Positions 1 to 12,130 of a stretch of DNA of 64,000 nucleotides are shown piece by piece. Made by a program: the position numbers and the translations under genes. How positions within the stretch are numbered: the first letter of the stretch is position 1; every line of letters starts with the position of its first letter. The stretch is from Symsagittifera roscoffensis (lineage: Eukaryota > Xenacoelomorpha > Acoela > Convolutidae). The notes below the pieces were generated by a model, which was not told the DNA's origin, made no database searches, and was given only the letters and a program-made list of their open reading frames with translations. The stretch is from positions 12,136,517 to 12,200,516 of the forward strand of contig NC_087066.1 of NCBI RefSeq assembly GCF_963678635.1, read 5' to 3'.

Positions 1-340
1 TCTTCGGCAGAGTCGGTGTCATATTCGACAGAAGGTCTGCTAGGGATTGCAAGGTCAACACCGACAATTTGAATGTGTCTTGTAAGATCGGTGCTTTCTC
101 AATCTTCGAAAAAATTCTTCGATTACACTAGGTAAAAAACGATTACACTCTATCTAGACAAGCTATCTGACATTTTTCTCGAACCCGCTGATCAAATTTA
201 CATAAAAAAGTTGAAAAGTTGGAAAATTGCCAAACAAAGTCCCGAAAAATCCTCAGGTTTTGCTAAAATTAGCGTTGAACTGAATTCAACCGAAAATAAC
301 CTTACTTTAGGTGATCTGAAAGTTGAATATCAGGCAAACT
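1..340. other. AT-rich stretch, nothing recognised
   Basis: No open frame, tRNA-like box or repeat terminus is visible. It leads into the satellite that follows. Confidence 0.4.
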
Positions 341-1740
341 AGCGTTTAACGCACCTTCGGTGCTTCGAAATTTTTCGAAAACTTATGAACAATCGCATAT
401 ATTGGAAAGAACATCTGCAAACTTTTAGTGTAATCTGACTGCACCCAATTACAGGATTGGTAATTTCGAACTTTTAATTTTTTTAAATTCCCATTTTAAA
501 AACGTCATCTCGAAAATTTAACGGGCCTCTGGAGAAATTTGGAGGCCAGATTTGCAACCACTGAGAGTCCTTGAGAGCACCCTTCTATAGGGTTAGGAAT
601 CCAAAATTTTGTGAACTTTTTTAAACTTAGTTTCCCGAAAAAAAAATTAAAAAAAAAAACGTCTTATCTCGGAAACTTAAAAGATTTGAGCATTCATATT
701 AAGCGTCACGATTTGAGACGCCTGGGTGTACGCTGACAATACGGATGTATCTTCATCAAGTTAGTAGTTTCAAATTTTTTTGAATTTCTTTTTAGATAAG
801 TTCTTTGAGAAATTTTGAAAAAATAAAAAAATGTCACATCTCGGAAATTAAAAACATTTGAGCAGTCGCATTTAGCAGTTGCATGTGGCAAGATTTGCAA
901 CTCTTTAGAGTACCCTGACAAAACCGAGCTATAGCGTTGGGAATTTCAAATTTTGAAAACTAATTAATTTAAACTTTCTGAAAATTTTGAAAAAATCACA
1001 AACAACGTCACATCTCGAAAACTAAAAAGAATTGAGCAGTCATATTTGGAGGCAAGATTCGCAATCCTTGAGAGTATTCTGACAGGACCTAACTACAGGG
1101 TTGGGAATTTCAGATTTTTAAAAAATAATCATAATTTAAGTTTTCTGAAAATTTTTGAAAAAATCATACAAAACGTCACATCTCGAAAACTAAAAAGAAT
1201 TGAGCAGTCATATTCGGAGGCAAGATTCGCAATCTTTGAGAGTAATCTAACAGGGCCTAACTACAGGGTTGGGAATTTCAGGTTTTAAAAAAAATTAATA
1301 AAAATTTAAGTTTTCTGAAAATTTTGAAAAAATCAGAAAAAACGTCATATCTCGAAAACTACAAAAAATTGAGCAGTCATATTTGTAGACAAAATTCGTA
1401 ATCTTTGAGATCACACTGACAGAACCCAACTGCAGGGTTTAGACTTTCAGATTCTGCGAAAAAATATATAAGTTTTCTGAAATTTTTTTGAAAAAATCAC
1501 AAAAAAAACGTCATATCTCGAAAACTACATGGATTTGAACAGTCATATTTGGAGGCAAGATTTGTAACTCCTTAGAGTACTCCGACAGCGTCCAACTACA
1601 GGGTTGGGAACTTCAAAATTTGCAAATTATTTGCAATTTCTGAAAATTTTTGACTTAATCTCAAAAATCGTCTTATCTCGTTAACTAAAATGATTCGGTC
1701 ATTCAGAATTGGAGGCCAAATTCGCAACCCCTTATTTGAT
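341..1740. repeat. Diverged tandem satellite, about 157-174 bp per unit
   Basis: The motif cgtcatatctcgaaaact (with variants) recurs at about 503, 660, 832, 1006, 1174, 1343, 1509 and 1669, giving periods of 157, 172, 174, 168, 169, 166 and 160 bp. Each unit also carries a block like 'gagcagtcatatttggaggc', then 'gcaatccttgagag', then 'aactacagggttgggaattt'. Units near 1000-1500 are most alike; the flanks are more diverged. Short open frames here only follow the repeat period and are not genes. Confidence 0.85.
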
Positions 1741-2899
1741 ATTGGGCTGCTTAATTTAAACTTGGTAAAATAACCACTAACATCAAATTGGAAAATCGAA
1801 AAAAAATTCTTAACCATTGCAATATACGATATAGCTTAAACATGCAAAAATAATACGTTGTAAAAGCTCCGTCGCAAAAGCGCGTCAAATATACTTGCTT
1901 TATGAATCCAGGTTTAATTTTGAAATTTAGGGCTAAGGACTCTCAGAAAAGAATACTACACTACCTTCACCATTAATTGTTTGACCATAGCAATCATGTA
2001 ATTTGGCACGAAGCCATTGATAACTCAATAAGTAGACATCGCAGCAACAACAAGTGAGCAGCTCGTTAGTTCGTTATTATGGTATAAGACAAATATTTGT
2101 GCGATCGCACACCGTAGACGCAACGGAACTGAGGATATAGACGAAAGTATAGTTTATCAGACATTTTCGTTCTGAACGCCATCAAAGACTTTATTTCCAA
2201 GTGTATGGCTAAGGAGCTAACTGAGACATAATGAGAAATAATTGAATTTCACCAGCCTCCTTCCCTTGAGTTAAAAACTCTTCTCCTTCTCAGGCATTAT
2301 AGCGGTGGTCTTAACATCCTTGAAATGCATCCAGCTGTGACCACTTACCAATGAAAGCTCGAAAGGCTAAAAAATAGCATCCTAAATATAGTGTCAATTA
2401 TTGAGAACATGGATGGAAAATTACAAAAAAAATACTGAAGTTATTTGAAATCTTATCTGAACCTACAAAATGAGCTACATAAAGGTCATTCACTAATACT
2501 TGAGTACATTGAGAATAAAAGTCGCACCTCAAAAATTGATAATGTTGTTTGCAATTGTAAGTTTGTTTGGGAAAAAGGAGTCGACACAAATGAGCAATTA
2601 ACTAAGTAAGCAGGAAAAATCGAAAAAACAAAACTGAAACATGATTGCTCAGGAAAACCTGTGGCTGAAGAAATTAGCTGAAATGAACGATGAAGTAACG
2701 CATGAAGTCCGCAGTTACAAGATGAGCTTGGAACCTTCGTCAGTCCCAGCACCCGGCATTACAGGGAGCAAGGGATCTTTTACAGGAAGCTAGGTCTGGG
2801 ACATCATCACGCTCGCACAAAACAAAAGATTCGGAAAACTTATGAGAACTGGCAACTACAACTCCAATTTTCATCCATATTCAGGGATGTAAAGCTGGA
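1741..2899. other. No gene recognised
   Basis: Frames are short and broken. It may include the decayed 5' end of the BEL/Pao element that starts near 2.9 kb, but no LTR boundary could be identified. Confidence 0.35.
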
Positions 2900-3059
2900 A
2901 ATTTTATTTCTAATGGGACAGCCGTTGTCCCACCGTGTACACCAGTGGTGGGACTGTGTATTTATATATTCCATCAGTTAATCCTCAACTTGTTCCGCAT
3001 ATTGTCAGTAGTACCAATACTGATTATCATCTGAAAATGTCTTCTGCTAACCTGAACCA

Positions 3060-3930
3060 AGATTGTTCATCGGATCGACCTCTCTCCGCTCGTGAATTGG
3101 CGGAGCTGATATTGCAAAACCGAAAAGATCATCTTCCTGAATGGAAGTTGGCACGAATGGTTCAGTCACCTTAAAACCATCGTTGATTCCCCTGTTTTCA
3201 TAGAACACTCGTCACAGGGAAAGCAGAAACCGCAAAGAGAGTTTATTTAACGTGGCGTTATGTAAAAACATGTACTGGCCACTTTACAAAGGAAGTTTGA
3301 CCAACAACACGCTATTGCTGGCGCGCAGCTTGATCAGCTGAGTACTTTTCCACAACTTAAAATGCACAATTCGGAAATTATGATTGGTTTCTCCTCTATA
3401 ATATCTGGCCTGGTAGCCGTTTTCAAATCACTGTTATTCACCGATGATCTAAAGAGCGTTAACCTGTTAAACCAAGCTGTTAGTAAACTTCCACCTAACC
3501 TCAAGAAAACTTGGTCCATGCAGACCGTTAGGCAGAAATGACAACGCCCAACACTCTTAGATTTCAAAAATTGTTCAAAAGAAAAGGCTGAGGGGCACAA
3601 AAGAGTGCGTGTACCTAACTCTAAGGCGAAAATGAATAACCGTTTACGCTATAAACAACTTTTTCGAGGCCTGTATCAAGGTGTCTCGTCAAGTGCGGAC
3701 TAAATCTAAGTTTCCGCCGTGTTTTGCGCAAGGGTAGTCATGCACTATGGAATTGAGCGGTTTTCAAAAAAAAAGAAAGCTACTCAGCGATCAAAGCACG
3801 TAGCTGAACAGAAATTTTTCTTCGCTTGCCTCAAGGGCAATCATAGTTTCCGACAATGTACTACGGCTAAAAAAAGCCCAAAGGCACAAGGTTATAGCAC
3901 ACAATGTCTTGCTCCATGGAGCCGCTAAAG
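3060..3930 (+). pseudogene. BEL/Pao Gag remnant
   Basis: The start reads SARELAELILQNRKDHLPEW, then after frameshifts AVSKLPPNLKKTWSM (about 3470-3525) and RPTLLDF. A zinc-knuckle-like tail reads CLKGNHSFRQC (about 3829-3861). These follow the order of a BEL-type Gag. Several stops and at least two frame changes make it non-coding. I infer no function. Confidence 0.7.
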
Positions 3931-4379
3931 TATTTCCTCAAAGGAAAATTTATATGATTCAAATAAAGCTGAAGCAATTAAGTCCAAGGAGAATACAAGC
4001 ACTTCCGCCACCACCACTGTTAGTGATGTACGTGACATTGAAACATCTAAAGGATTGTAGCTAACTGCAACCTTGATGTGTCCTTGGATGTAACTAGTCT
4101 CCTGAAGTTTTGTGATAGTGCATCGACACACTCTTGGGTGCCTTCGCCTCTCGTCTCAGCCTAGCAGGGGAGCCTGTTAATTTGACAATTAGTGGTTCAA
4201 TCCAACCACTATTGTTGAGAATCAGAGGTTCAAGTTCACTGCTTCCTCCGAGCCCAACAAGAGTGATTTCGGGTTCAATCTGATTTTGTGCGTTAAAGAC
4301 AAAATTCGGATTGGTTCCAAATTAATCATTATTGCTGATTCGCAGAATCAACATCTACAAACACGCATATAGACCTATT

Positions 4380-5345
4380 GAGTTCATGTTGGAAGAGAAT
4401 ATTAACTCACCGTGTTCCGTTGCTTACCGATAGGTTGGGTCGTAAATGCTCCGTTGCCGCCGTCTATTACTTCTACTTGTGTTTCAAGTGTGTTGTTCAA
4501 AAGTCTTCTTTAACTGACCAGATAAAAACCTGTTTTGAGTTAGAATCCTATCGGTCTCAAGTCAATGCCCGTTCCATCGCGGATAAACATGCTTTATCCA
4601 TCCTTATTTCCGAATACGTTCACGATGGCGAAAGATACATCAGGCCTATACTTTGGATTGGAGCAGCCGTGACCGAGAGGGCTAGGCAAACGTCTCTCAA
4701 CACGAGGGTCATGTGTTCGAATCCCACTTGGTCACGGTTGGAGGGGTCCCAGTGTCATCCGCCTCCTCAAGGAGGGACTGGCTGCGGCGAAATGGATGAC
4801 AGTACCCTCCCCAGGAACCGGGGCTCATAAAAAATACGTTGGATTAATAGTAATGTCAGTCTACCGCACAATTAATACTCATCACTCGCCCAATTTAAAA
4901 CACTAGAGCGAAGGTTACGTAAAGACATTGAAACGCGCCTGAGATACGCAAACACAACTAACGAGAACATTAGGAAAGACTATGTGGTCACTGTCGAACT
5001 GCGTGATCCACGCATGCGATCCCATCGCGAGTGTATCTTCCGCACCATCCCGTCGTAAACCCGAACTAGCCGGTTAAGGTGCGCGGAGTCCTTAATGGGG
5101 CTTCTAAGTTTCACGGCACATCCTTAAAAAATTGGGTCAAGACCTGCTCCAAAATTTAATAATTGTACCTTTGCGATTCGGTCAACTCAAGTACGCCGTC
5201 TCCGTCGGTAACAGTGTCAGCAAAATCCTCGAATCGGCCACTATTGATGAGTGGCGCGGTATTGTGAGCAGCGATAATCCAGCTGATACCGGTACACGTT
5301 TATCGGTTATAAACGGCCAATTAGTAGTCCTGAGAATGCTCTGAC
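4380..5345 (+). pseudogene. BEL/Pao Pol remnant (protease-RT linker, RT, RNase H/IN junction)
   Basis: Upstream of the SINE insertion the frame encodes the linker before RT, ending in HDGERY. After the insertion the RT N-terminal region appears, with KDYVV, a 'HHP.VNP' stretch and NGASKFHG (about 5092-5115), then LLQNLI (about 5144). The frame moves directly into SKILESATIDEWRG and NPADTGTR (about 5218-5300), which belong to the RNase H/integrase boundary. The catalytic YxDD region of RT is therefore missing. Frameshifts and stops are frequent. Confidence 0.7.
4660..4833 (+). mobile_element. tRNA-derived SINE, copy 1
   Basis: The head has a type-II (Ser/Leu-like) tRNA A box, tgaccgagagggctaggc, and a B box, tgttcgaatccc, 50-60 nt downstream. 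A ~100-bp body follows and ends in ataaaaaa. Flanking 12-bp direct repeats, atac[t/g]ttggatt at 4648-4659 and 4834-4845, differ at one base. It interrupts the BEL/Pao Pol remnant. The body matches the minus-strand copy at 5735-5929, so this is one family. Confidence 0.8.
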
Positions 5346-5734
5346 TAATAGCAGCTGGTTTATTGATCTGACCATTCTCAGGACTACTAGTTTGCCGTTT
5401 GTACCCGATCAAAGAGTGATCAATAAATTTTGTTGAAAGCGTCCTTCTTGTGATGTCAAAAACTGCCTGGAGACATCAACTTTTTTCGTCACTGATGTCA
5501 TATCCATCAAACATCCCGAACACAGGTTCAAATGGGAAAGAATCAGTTCCCTTACCAGATATAAAAGAGTCGTCGCGTTAATCATGAGGGTGCTGCCTTC
5601 ATTTAAGCACTTTCGCAGTAAGGATTAACGGATCAACGACCCCGCTAAGCTTGATGCTGCAGAAAATAAATTTATCTTGCTCTCCGCTGATAAATCTATT
5701 AAGAACAAAAAAGAGCCATATACTCTCCATTTCT

Positions 5735-5929
5735 ATTTTTTATTAGCCCCCGGTCCTACTCAATGCAGGCCCAACCATGGGGGAGGGTGATGTCATCCAT
5801 GTTGCCGGAACCAGTCCCACCTTAAGAAGGCGGGTGACACTAGAACCTCTCAAACCATGACCGATGTGGGATTCGAACGCATAAACCTCGTGTTGAGAGA
5901 CATGTGCCTAAACCACTCGGCCACGGCTG
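5735..5929 (-). mobile_element. tRNA-derived SINE, copy 2
   Basis: On the minus strand it begins gcagccgtggccgagtggtt (A box tggccgagtggtttaggc) and has the B box gcgttcgaatccc. The tail is aataaaaaat. The target duplication ctctccatttct is perfect at 5723-5734 and 5930-5941 (12 bp). It splits the BEL/Pao integrase region: sequence left of the insertion continues in the same element to its right. It is the same family as the copy at 4660-4833 but in the opposite orientation. Confidence 0.88.
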
Positions 5930-5939
5930 CTCTCCATTT

Positions 5940-6180
5940 CTCGGTCCGCTGGCAAAATTCGCTCCAACGGCCGGATTGCTCGCGAAGTGCAAACGGAGTT
6001 TGATAATAGGCACCCAATATTACTCGATGTCCGTCATAACCTTGTTCGCTTGCTGGCCCGAAGCCTCCACCAAAAGCATTTTCAACAAAATTTAGACTAT
6101 ATGCGCTCCGTTTTAAACATGAAATATGCAATACTTGGGTTGCTTCGACTACTTCGGTCTATCCTTTTGTACCCAGCGAT
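5940..6180 (+). pseudogene. BEL/Pao integrase N-terminal remnant
   Basis: After the SINE the frame resumes with a stretch containing NRHPILLDV (about 6007-6033). An H-rich segment LHQKHF and the ending MKYAILGLLRLLRSI follow. This order is typical of the HHCC zinc-binding region of BEL integrases. It stops near 6180, before any catalytic DDE core. Confidence 0.65.
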
Positions 6181-6369
6181 CTAGAGATGTTGGAGCCCAT
6201 TAGGTACAACTCAATTTTATCTGTCACCTTGTTCGTTAGTAATCGTTTTTTCTTTAGTACCTCGGTTTAGCGCATGTCCTTGGGCTGGATATATTAGCAT
6301 ATCGCAACTTCGGCGATAAAGACGCCTGAATTCTCTATCGCTCTAAGGGTCCCAGCAGCAACAAGCATG

Positions 6370-7830
6370 GTTGCATCTTCATTCACGTGTGGTGCAATTT
6401 TCGATACTCAGCGTATCACATGGAGCCAATTTGAGACGTGCATTTGCTGCAGTAAGTGAGAATTTTGGTTTCTCTTGTGGATTTCGTGTTCCGGTATTTC
6501 GGCTAAGAGTAGTAGTTTTTATGATTTTCTTGATTTGCGTAATTTCGATGATTTGACTGACTGACATAGTGTCTTGATCAGTTTTTTTTATCTGTCTGAA
6601 GGGGGATTTTTTTTGGCCGAGTGGTTTTTGCCGGTACCAGCACTGGCTTGCAGTATGACCAAACCTTCCGCACACATCGCAAAACTTGTGCCCAGAGCGG
6701 ACAGTTGGGTGGATGGTCCGTTAGGGTCTTGCATACTCACTTGCCGCATCACGTTTTGTGCAGATTATTGAGAGAAGGCGGAATTCTGCTGGGGCTGTAG
6801 ACCCAACGGTTGCTGCTGTTGGTTTTGCTACACTTGTGGGTACCCTTAAAGTTGTGGAAAATGGGAATTTTGTTGCACTTGGGGGTCTGTTGCATTAGTG
6901 GCAGAAACTGTGGCATCTGTTGCGAGTATTGCTGGATTTGGAATCCAGGATTTTGATGGTAATAATTCGGGTTCATTTTTTGAAAACCCTGGTTTCCGAA
7001 CCCACCGCTGTATCGCGGTTGCCAATTTTTTCCGTTTCCTCGTTTTCCGCCAGACCAGCTCACCTGGTTACGTCCAGACCAATTACCTTGGTTAAGTGGG
7101 TTTTCACCTCACACTGTTCCCTTGGGGGTGAATTATTTCTGTTGTAGTTCTGAGGATAGTCCTGAAGACTTTGCTGAGTATTCTCAGTGTTTTTTCCTGT
7201 GCTGGGGATTGACTTAACTGCTTCCTCTGGTCTGACAGTTGGCTGCATTTTTCATTACGCTGTTTGTGGTGGTCAGCTTTGTTAGAGCACTTATCAAATT
7301 TTATGATAATGTCTCGCTATTTTTGTTGAAGCCATCCTCCACGTAGTCTTCATTTCGGCACAAGTCACTGATTGTCAATTGCTTACATGCCAAATTACAT
7401 AGTTCGCTAACTGTGTTTGCAGGCGGTTGCTCCATTATTTTTAGATATTGGCCATCCCGACATTACTTTAATGAACAGTCTATTCACTCGATCGTAAAGA
7501 TTTTCATTTACAGCATCGAGCCTCTCTTGACTCTGGCTCTTTCCCCTATTAAAACAGTCTGTTTTGATTGCCGCATCGGCTGCTGCTGGGTCGATTGGCA
7601 CGATGACCGGTAAATTGGGCGTTGGGTAGGCTCGTTTTGCCTCATTTGTCAGACTTACCAGATAGTTTTCTGGTGTATACTTCTTCGGATCGACTCGTAG
7701 CTGTTTTAGTTTCAGCCCATGCACCTCTTGCAATTGCTTGTTGCGGAAATGATCTCGCAAGGCTACTACACTGGCTGGAACATCCGCTCTCGTCAATTAT
7801 GGTAACGTTTGCTAGAACCTAAGAGCGTCG
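6370..7830 (-). mobile_element. Decayed LTR-retrotransposon Gag
   Basis: Read 5' to 3' on the minus strand, the upstream frame (7407-7796) encodes a Gag capsid-like segment with ENYLVSLTNEAKRAYP and RVNRLFIKVMSGWP. Gln/Asn-rich linker frames follow at 7060-7248 and 6749-7063. A zinc knuckle, CDVCGRFGHTASQC, of exact CX2CX4HX4C spacing lies near 6640-6690. The pieces are in different frames, so the gene is broken. No protease or polymerase follows before the BEL/Pao element, which lies on the opposite strand. Superfamily is uncertain (Ty3-like is possible). Confidence 0.65.
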
Positions 7831-8670
7831 TCTCTTAAATGCAACTGCAGAAAATTCGCCTGTTATGCCGCTGCTTTTGCTGCTACTCCCATGTATATCC
7901 AAGGAAGAGCTGTTTGAATTGGGCGAAGTATTCTTTCTGGGTCCACTCGAAAGGTTCAACTGAGATTTGTGCAAGGCCCATCTCGGAGCAGTCAAATGAT
8001 TGTCAGATATGATTCAGTCTTTGATTTCAAATAACAAAGCACCAATTTAAAGTGAATGGACATTTGAGTTTGAAGAACTCGAGGTTCTACTCTCAGTGAT
8101 TCTAGAAGCCTCTCGAGCTCTTGGCCCTTACGAGTAAGAGTTATTTAACTCTAATTAGTTATAATTTCAAGCTTTCTCCGCTTTTCACATACCTTTCCTG
8201 TTGCTTTAATATTTTTCTACTGATTTTTCTATTTGAGTTTGAATTTAAGCACTGGTAAGTCTGGATGGTTATCACGAATGGTTAATTTTGTCTGGTTTCA
8301 ACGTAAGATGTTCATCAACTCAATTTAAGCTCCGTAAAACAAGAGTTTAAGTTTAACTAACTATTTTTGATCACTGAATCACTTTCGTTGAGACTTGTAG
8401 CAAATGTGGTAGTTGTCACTGGCACACCAGAACCAGAGGGTAGTTTCCTGAGATCACACTGCTGTTTTCATTTATTGGCTGTAATCAGTTTTCTTTTTTG
8501 CTGTTTGAGCAAGAAACTGCCGCGAACTTTGTTTCAGCGTCTGCGGGACGGTGGAAGTCGTCTTGATATAGGTGCTGAGGACACTCATGTCTCAGTCTTC
8601 AACGAAGCTTGGTAACATCACCCACTAGATGTCACCATATAATATTCCATTGATGGCTATTGTAAATTAG
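7831..8670. other. No gene recognised
   Basis: AT-rich sequence with only short frames. It may hold the 5' flank of the Gag remnant. Nothing else could be supported. Confidence 0.35.
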
Positions 8671-9480
8671 AATATGAACGTTTTTTTTTTCAGATAAATT
8701 GTATTTTTACTTGACTGATGTCGTGTTTGGCTGAACGTTACAGTGACTTCACTTCAGGGATGCTCTTCGTGATGGTTACCATCTTCTTAACTAAGCTGAA
8801 CTAAGTTTAAAAAAACTAAGAGTCTCAACTAAGCTTTCAAAAAAAGTGAGTTTTATTACTTCAATTAATCTTTTCAGAGCTCACAGTTTTTATGGCCTTC
8901 TCTAATATTTTGCTGCTCTCTCAATTAGAGCATGAATCTCAATTAGAATATGAATGTTTTTTTTTTCAGATAAATTGTATTTTTACTTGACTGATGTCGT
9001 GTTTGGCTGAACGTTACAGTGACTTCAATTCAGGGATGCTCTTCGTGATGGTTACCATCTTCTTAACTAAGCTGAACTAAGTTTAAAAAAAAACTTAGAG
9101 TCTCAACTAAGCTTTCAAAAAAAGTGAGTTTTATTACTTCAATTAATCTTTTCAGAGCTCACAGTTTTTATGGCCTTCTCTAATATTTTGCTGCTCTCTC
9201 AATTAGAGCATGAATCTCAATTAGAATATGAATGTTTTTTTTTTCAGATAAATTGTATTTTTACTTGACTGATGTCGTGTTTGGCTGAACGTTACAGTGA
9301 CTTCAATTCAGGGATGCTCTTCGTGATGGTTACCCTCTTCTTAACTAAGCTGAACTAAGTTTAAAAAAGAGTCTCAACTAAGCTTTCAAAAAAAGTGAGT
9401 TTTATTACTTCAATTAATCTTTTCAGAGCTCACAGTTTTTATGGCCTTCTCTAATATTTTGCTGCTCTCTCAATTAGAGC
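8671..9480. repeat. 277-bp tandem repeat, three copies
   Basis: Copies start at about 8671, 8947 and 9225 (periods 276 and 278 bp) and end near 9480. Each starts gaatatgaa(c/t)g, then a T-run and cag, then 'gataaattgtatttttactt', and ends near 'gctctctcaattagagc'. Copies are nearly identical apart from small indels in A runs, so the amplification is young. No coding frame spans a unit. Confidence 0.93.
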
Positions 9481-9680
9481 TCTCTCTTGTTTGCGTAAAA
9501 TAAATCCAATTCAGCAATTAGACATTTATGGAGCATTGACGTTTATCTAATTAACAGCTCATTTCTCCAATTAAGGTAACAACAAATAAATACCTAACGT
9601 AGGTGTTACGCTATGTTACATTGTGAACTGTACCTATACTTAAAACAAAATACTTACGGGAAGAAAACCTTGTAATCGGC

Positions 9681-9768
9681 TGAGTGTAAGACTCGAATCT
9701 GCGACCTACTGCAAAAAAAAAGATAACTTGAGTCTCACACACTATCCTCTCAGCCACGCAAGCTTAAC
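9681..9768 (-). repeat. tRNA-like block (degenerate)
   Basis: The minus strand reads as a full-length tRNA-like sequence with A box tggctgagaggatagtg and B box cagattcgagtc. A run of T interrupts the middle, so a functional cloverleaf is unlikely. I read it as a tRNA-derived repeat rather than a tRNA gene. Confidence 0.6.
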
Positions 9769-10469
9769 ATCCGACAAACACTAGCCACGAATAAAGCAGC
9801 TACATATGCTAATAATTTGCCAATGCAATTCAGCAAAAGTGGCACCAAATACAAATACATTCCAATTTGCAAGTAACAATTAGGACAGTGATGCGTTGCG
9901 GAGCTTCCCGCCACTTGCGATAAAATACAAACATAAAAAACATTAGTCTAAAAAAATTTAGACATTGAAAAAAACTAGGTGAACTAAATACGTGATACGT
10001 GTTTGATATTGAACGACCGAATCTGCCGTACCGATGCGGCAAGAAAAGTGTGATTTGAAAAACTGGACTTTGCCTAAAGCTTTGGTTGTTTCTCTACTAA
10101 AATAAGTAAGAAAATTTGAGATAATCAATTTTCCCAAGATGATTTTCGCTAACAAAAAACTGAAGATTCACCGCCATTGCAGAAAAAATTATCGCGACCC
10201 ATTCTTTTATTGGAACTTTTAATCTCAAACTTGATTGTATAAATTATATGAGAACTCAAAGTTTCCAAAAAATGGTAGAAAGTTCTAAAAAAAACGTTGA
10301 AAGACTTTCCAAAATCCATATAACTTTTCTGCAAACAGCAGGTTATAGCCGCTTAAGCAGAGACAATTTCCAAAGCCGGGACTATTAATTGAACACAACC
10401 TGAGAATTGGACATTAGTTTTCGCGCAGTCAATAAGTTTCCAAAAAATGTCAAAGATTCAAAACTTTGA

Positions 10470-11160
10470 CTTGTTTGAAGGCCATAACTTCTTTCTTCAA
10501 CCAACTCGCGAAGCCAATTTTAAAGGTACGCTTTCACTAACCTGTCTGTTCGATTAAACCTGTAAGATCAGATTTGGCAGGATAATTAGCGAGAAAAATC
10601 CAGAAATCTCAAATTAGGGAGGGTACTTTAAGAGAAAAGTCAAAATTTTTCAAAAAAAAAAACGATCACAAAATCAAAACTTTTACTTTTTGAAAGGCCA
10701 AAACATTGGGAGACAAAAAATGGGCAAAATCGCATGAGCTTCCGGAAAGCCGTACTGAGAATTGAACCCAAAATCTCGGGAACCCAAAATCTCGAGAGTT
10801 CAAAAATTAAAAAAAACGGTCAAAATCAAAAGTTTGAACTTTCAGAAGACAATAAATTCTGGTGTAAATTTTTTTGTTAGTTTCCGCAAATGCAGAGGAG
10901 CTTCCCACTACTCGTTATCTCCTTGAACCCAAAATCTCGGATTTGACAGGTTAGTTTTCGAGAATAGTCAAAAAGATTCACAAAACGGTCATAAAACAAA
11001 AAATTGACTATTCCAAGGGCCATAACTTCGCGTGCAAAAAAATGGTATTTGGTCGTAGCTACTTATGCACGGGAGCTTCTCAAAACAGTTTAAATCATTG
11101 AAACGAAAAACTCATATTTGAGAGGGGTAGTTTGAGAAAACGAAAAATAAAAAATATGGG
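10470..11160. repeat. Highly diverged tandem repeat array
   Basis: A block like 'gggccataacttc' recurs at about 10479, 10695, 10843 and 11017. Each is followed by a 'ggagcttc' element and 'cccaaaatctcg' or a variant. Spacing is irregular (148-216 bp). It resembles an old satellite. No gene is present between 9.8 and 11.6 kb. Confidence 0.5.
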
Positions 11161-11639
11161 TAAAATAATCAGCCACATTTTTCTCGAAGGCTGTAGACAG
11201 AGGGGTCAAGTATAAAAAAACTCTAGGAAAATACGCAGGGAGACAGATGAATAAGCGGTTCTGAATTGATACTCTAATTTTGAAAATCAAACAAAGTTTC
11301 TGAGAAAAACTTAAGATTGAAAAAATTTAAAACAGAAAAAATTTCCAAAACGAAAACGAAATTTCAACAAACCTATTGGTAATCATACAACCAACTTGAG
11401 AAGTGCGTATGGGATTGCTGAAATGAAACCACCAAAAATAAGGTCATAATTCCCATGAAATATAGGCCGAAATAATTTTGGCCCAGGAAATTTTTTTTAG
11501 CAAAACAAAAAAAACTAAGGAAATACGAAGTCAAGGAAAGTGAAGTTACAAAATGTAGGCGTAAGTCAAACAATAAAAACATCAAAGAAAAGTGCGCGCA
11601 GAAAAAACAGGTCCATGATTTGACAACTAATTCGATAAC

Positions 11640-12130
11640 AGATTAGCACACAAATAATTGGCCGAAAATTTTATTTGGAACAGAATAATAAAAAAAATCA
11701 GTCCTGGTCAGATTTGAACCCAGGAACTTGGCCGTTTCAGGCATATTCGTTACCTCCAGGCTAAGGTGGCCGGAGACGCAAAGAAATTTGAAGACATTAG
11801 GAAACGAGGTAGAGATTAGTCCAGATGAGTCCTGTGGACAAAGTTGTTTACAGAAAAACAGCCTAGTATCCGGTTGCAATACCCTTGCATATCGAAAGGG
11901 TAAAAATAACAAACTGAAGGCATCCACACTAACTTTACATGTGATATTGAGTAAGAAAATGTCTGAAATCGAGTTTTCATGATTGTTATGTTGTTTGGAA
12001 CAAATCATTTTTTCGGTTCATTTGATAAATTAAAAATGCATCAACTGTGTTAACTTATTACATTTCGAATGTCAAAGCACATACTAAGAAAAAGCTCTAA
12101 AAGTGCCCCAAAAGTAGCACCAATATTTGC
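11640..12130 (-). repeat. Dispersed repeat module A, copy 1 (contains tRNA-like block)
   Basis: A complete tRNA-like sequence lies at 11701-11775 on the minus strand, with A-box-like cttagcctggaggtaacg and B box gggttcaaatctg. It is followed on the plus strand by 'aaagttgtttacag' and 'cgaaagggtaa', which recur beside the tRNA-like blocks at 13.8 and 28.8 kb. Because homology extends on both sides, the tRNA-like part is internal to a longer element, not a simple SINE head. Confidence 0.6.

Larger units (their letters stand above)
2900..6180 (+). mobile_element. Decayed BEL/Pao LTR retrotransposon
   Basis: Pieces of a BEL/Pao Gag-Pol polyprotein lie in order on the plus strand, broken by stops and frameshifts. 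They are Gag (about 3.06-3.9 kb), protease-RT linker and RT (about 4.4-5.2 kb), RNase H/integrase junction (about 5.2-5.7 kb) and integrase N-terminal part (about 5.94-6.18 kb). The family was assigned from remembered BEL/Pao motifs: Gag 'KLPPN...W', RT 'NGASKFHG' then 'LLQNLI', and the 'NPAD..TR' motif before integrase. RT joins the RNase H/integrase part after only about 40 residues, so most of RT and RNase H is deleted. Two SINE copies sit inside. No LTR pair was found. It cannot be active. Confidence 0.8.

Noticed and set aside
11701-11775. A functional tRNA gene
   Set aside because: The acceptor and anticodon stems do not pair convincingly and the block is embedded in a dispersed repeat.
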